A stretch of DNA of 64,000 bases, taken from assembly GCF_050624435.1 (NCBI RefSeq), contig NC_134535.1, positions 127,211,731-127,275,730 on the forward strand. Reading direction: 5' to 3'. Both the position numbers and the translations under genes were made by a program. Under the pieces are notes generated by a model, which was not told the origin of the DNA, made no database searches, and saw nothing but the letters and a program-made list of their open reading frames with translations. Position 1 is the stretch's first letter. Each line of letters starts with the position of its first letter. This DNA comes from Tenrec ecaudatus (taxonomy: Eukaryota; Chordata; Mammalia; Afrosoricida; Tenrecidae). Shown piece after piece: positions 63,301 to 64,000 of the stretch.

Positions 63301-64000
63301 AAATACCAACTGTTGGGTTGAATGCAAAGGACAAACAAATCCACCTGAAAGGGAAAAAATGGTGTCACAATGTTATCCCCAAATGAGGCTGTGGTCCTTT
63401 CATGCCTTTTCCTTCCTAATGGGGGAAAAATCGTGACCCATTCTTCCTGCAGAAGAGCCCTCTTCAGGGTCTGCAGCTATGGGGCAGTCCTTTCGGTGCC
63501 TTTCCCAGAAAGGGTGAATTAAAAAGCCCCTGTCCTCCGGGGCCTCTCCTTCCATCCCAGCGGCTGGGGCGGAAGCAGCCACATTGAAAATCATATAAAG
63601 GCTTGGCTGCCAGGCTGCCCCTGACAGATTGCTGAACTCCCCCATAGTTCCCATTCTCTGGAAATATCTGTGCCACCAAACTGTCACTTACTTCCCACTC
63701 TCTCCGTATCTTTGATCCCTGCCAGGAACCTCCCCGCCCTCCATCCAGGGTGCCATCCATGGCTCCCATCAAAATTCCAGTTGGGAATGATGGTAACCAG
63801 GGAAGTCACTGATTGGTAATAAGGAGGAAGGACAGGGGATGGGGATGGAATGGAGGGCGATGGAAACTGTGACTTCTAACTGCTCCCTGGGCCAGGACCA
63901 GGCCACCGTGCCCCGTGGTTGCCATGGTGCCGACAAAACAAGCGCACAGGCTCCCCCTTCCCTCAGAACATACCTTCCTGGGGCTGTGCCTTCTTCCCAC
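63301..64000. other. unique-looking sequence at the window end
   Basis: No repeat or gene recognised. A half-matching X-box-like palindrome 'gttgccatggtgcc' lies at 63918-63931. Frames on the minus strand (63400-63687, 63464-63772, 63806-64000) overlap each other and show no family resemblance. Confidence 0.4.

Overview
This window is nuclear DNA from a placental mammal, almost certainly an afrotherian (tenrec, golden mole, aardvark, hyrax or elephant group). The evidence is about twenty copies of a tRNA-type SINE of the AfroSINE kind, a BovB/RTE-type LINE that shares its 3' end with that SINE, an L1 family whose reversed 3' end reads 'cattttattaggggctcatac', and scattered ancient mammalian MIR. 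I cannot name the species. I see no bacterial features, no tRNA or rRNA genes, and no convincing host protein-coding exon.

Layout. 1-8.4 kb is stacked L1 3' ends, including a 0.67-kb solo LTR (3710-4381) with a 6-bp target duplication. 8.4-26.5 kb is mixed unique sequence, AfroSINEs, old L1, a 0.4-0.55 kb repeat present four times in one orientation, and an inverted solo LTR (21164-21538) of the same family as a provirus further right. 26.5-29.6 kb is a decayed RTE LINE. 29.6-32.3 kb is mostly unique and ends in a GC/CpG-rich block (about 31285-32150) with a perfect RFX X-box palindrome just upstream, the best candidate for a host promoter. 33.1-50.0 kb is a nested stack: a second RTE LINE holds an L1 (33523-36052, itself carrying a small poly-A retrocopy) and a betaretrovirus-like provirus on the minus strand (36468-49368). 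A gammaretrovirus-like provirus on the plus strand (37970-44874) sits inside the env of that provirus, and another L1 (40780-42389) sits inside the gammaretroviral one. 52.8-61.8 kb is a third provirus (minus strand, betaretrovirus/type D-like) inserted into an AfroSINE with a 6-bp target duplication. 62-64 kb is mostly unique.

The most interesting object is the 52840-61760 provirus. Its LTRs differ by roughly 12% by eye, and its pol and env are broken, yet its gag is one uninterrupted 660-codon reading frame. Between env and the 3' LTR it carries a complete two-fold symmetric RNA element (54009-54124). Both GACGGGTAAG and both CCTAAGACAGG loop motifs and the connecting stems are preserved, which is the architecture of the constitutive transport element by which type D retroviruses export unspliced RNA through NXF1/TAP. 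An old provirus keeping exactly gag plus an RNA-export element is a candidate for host co-option, or at least for a locus able to make unspliced gag mRNA.

All boundaries come from reading the sequence. Family names are from recognition, not database search. Repeat edges without a visible target duplication are approximate to tens of bases.
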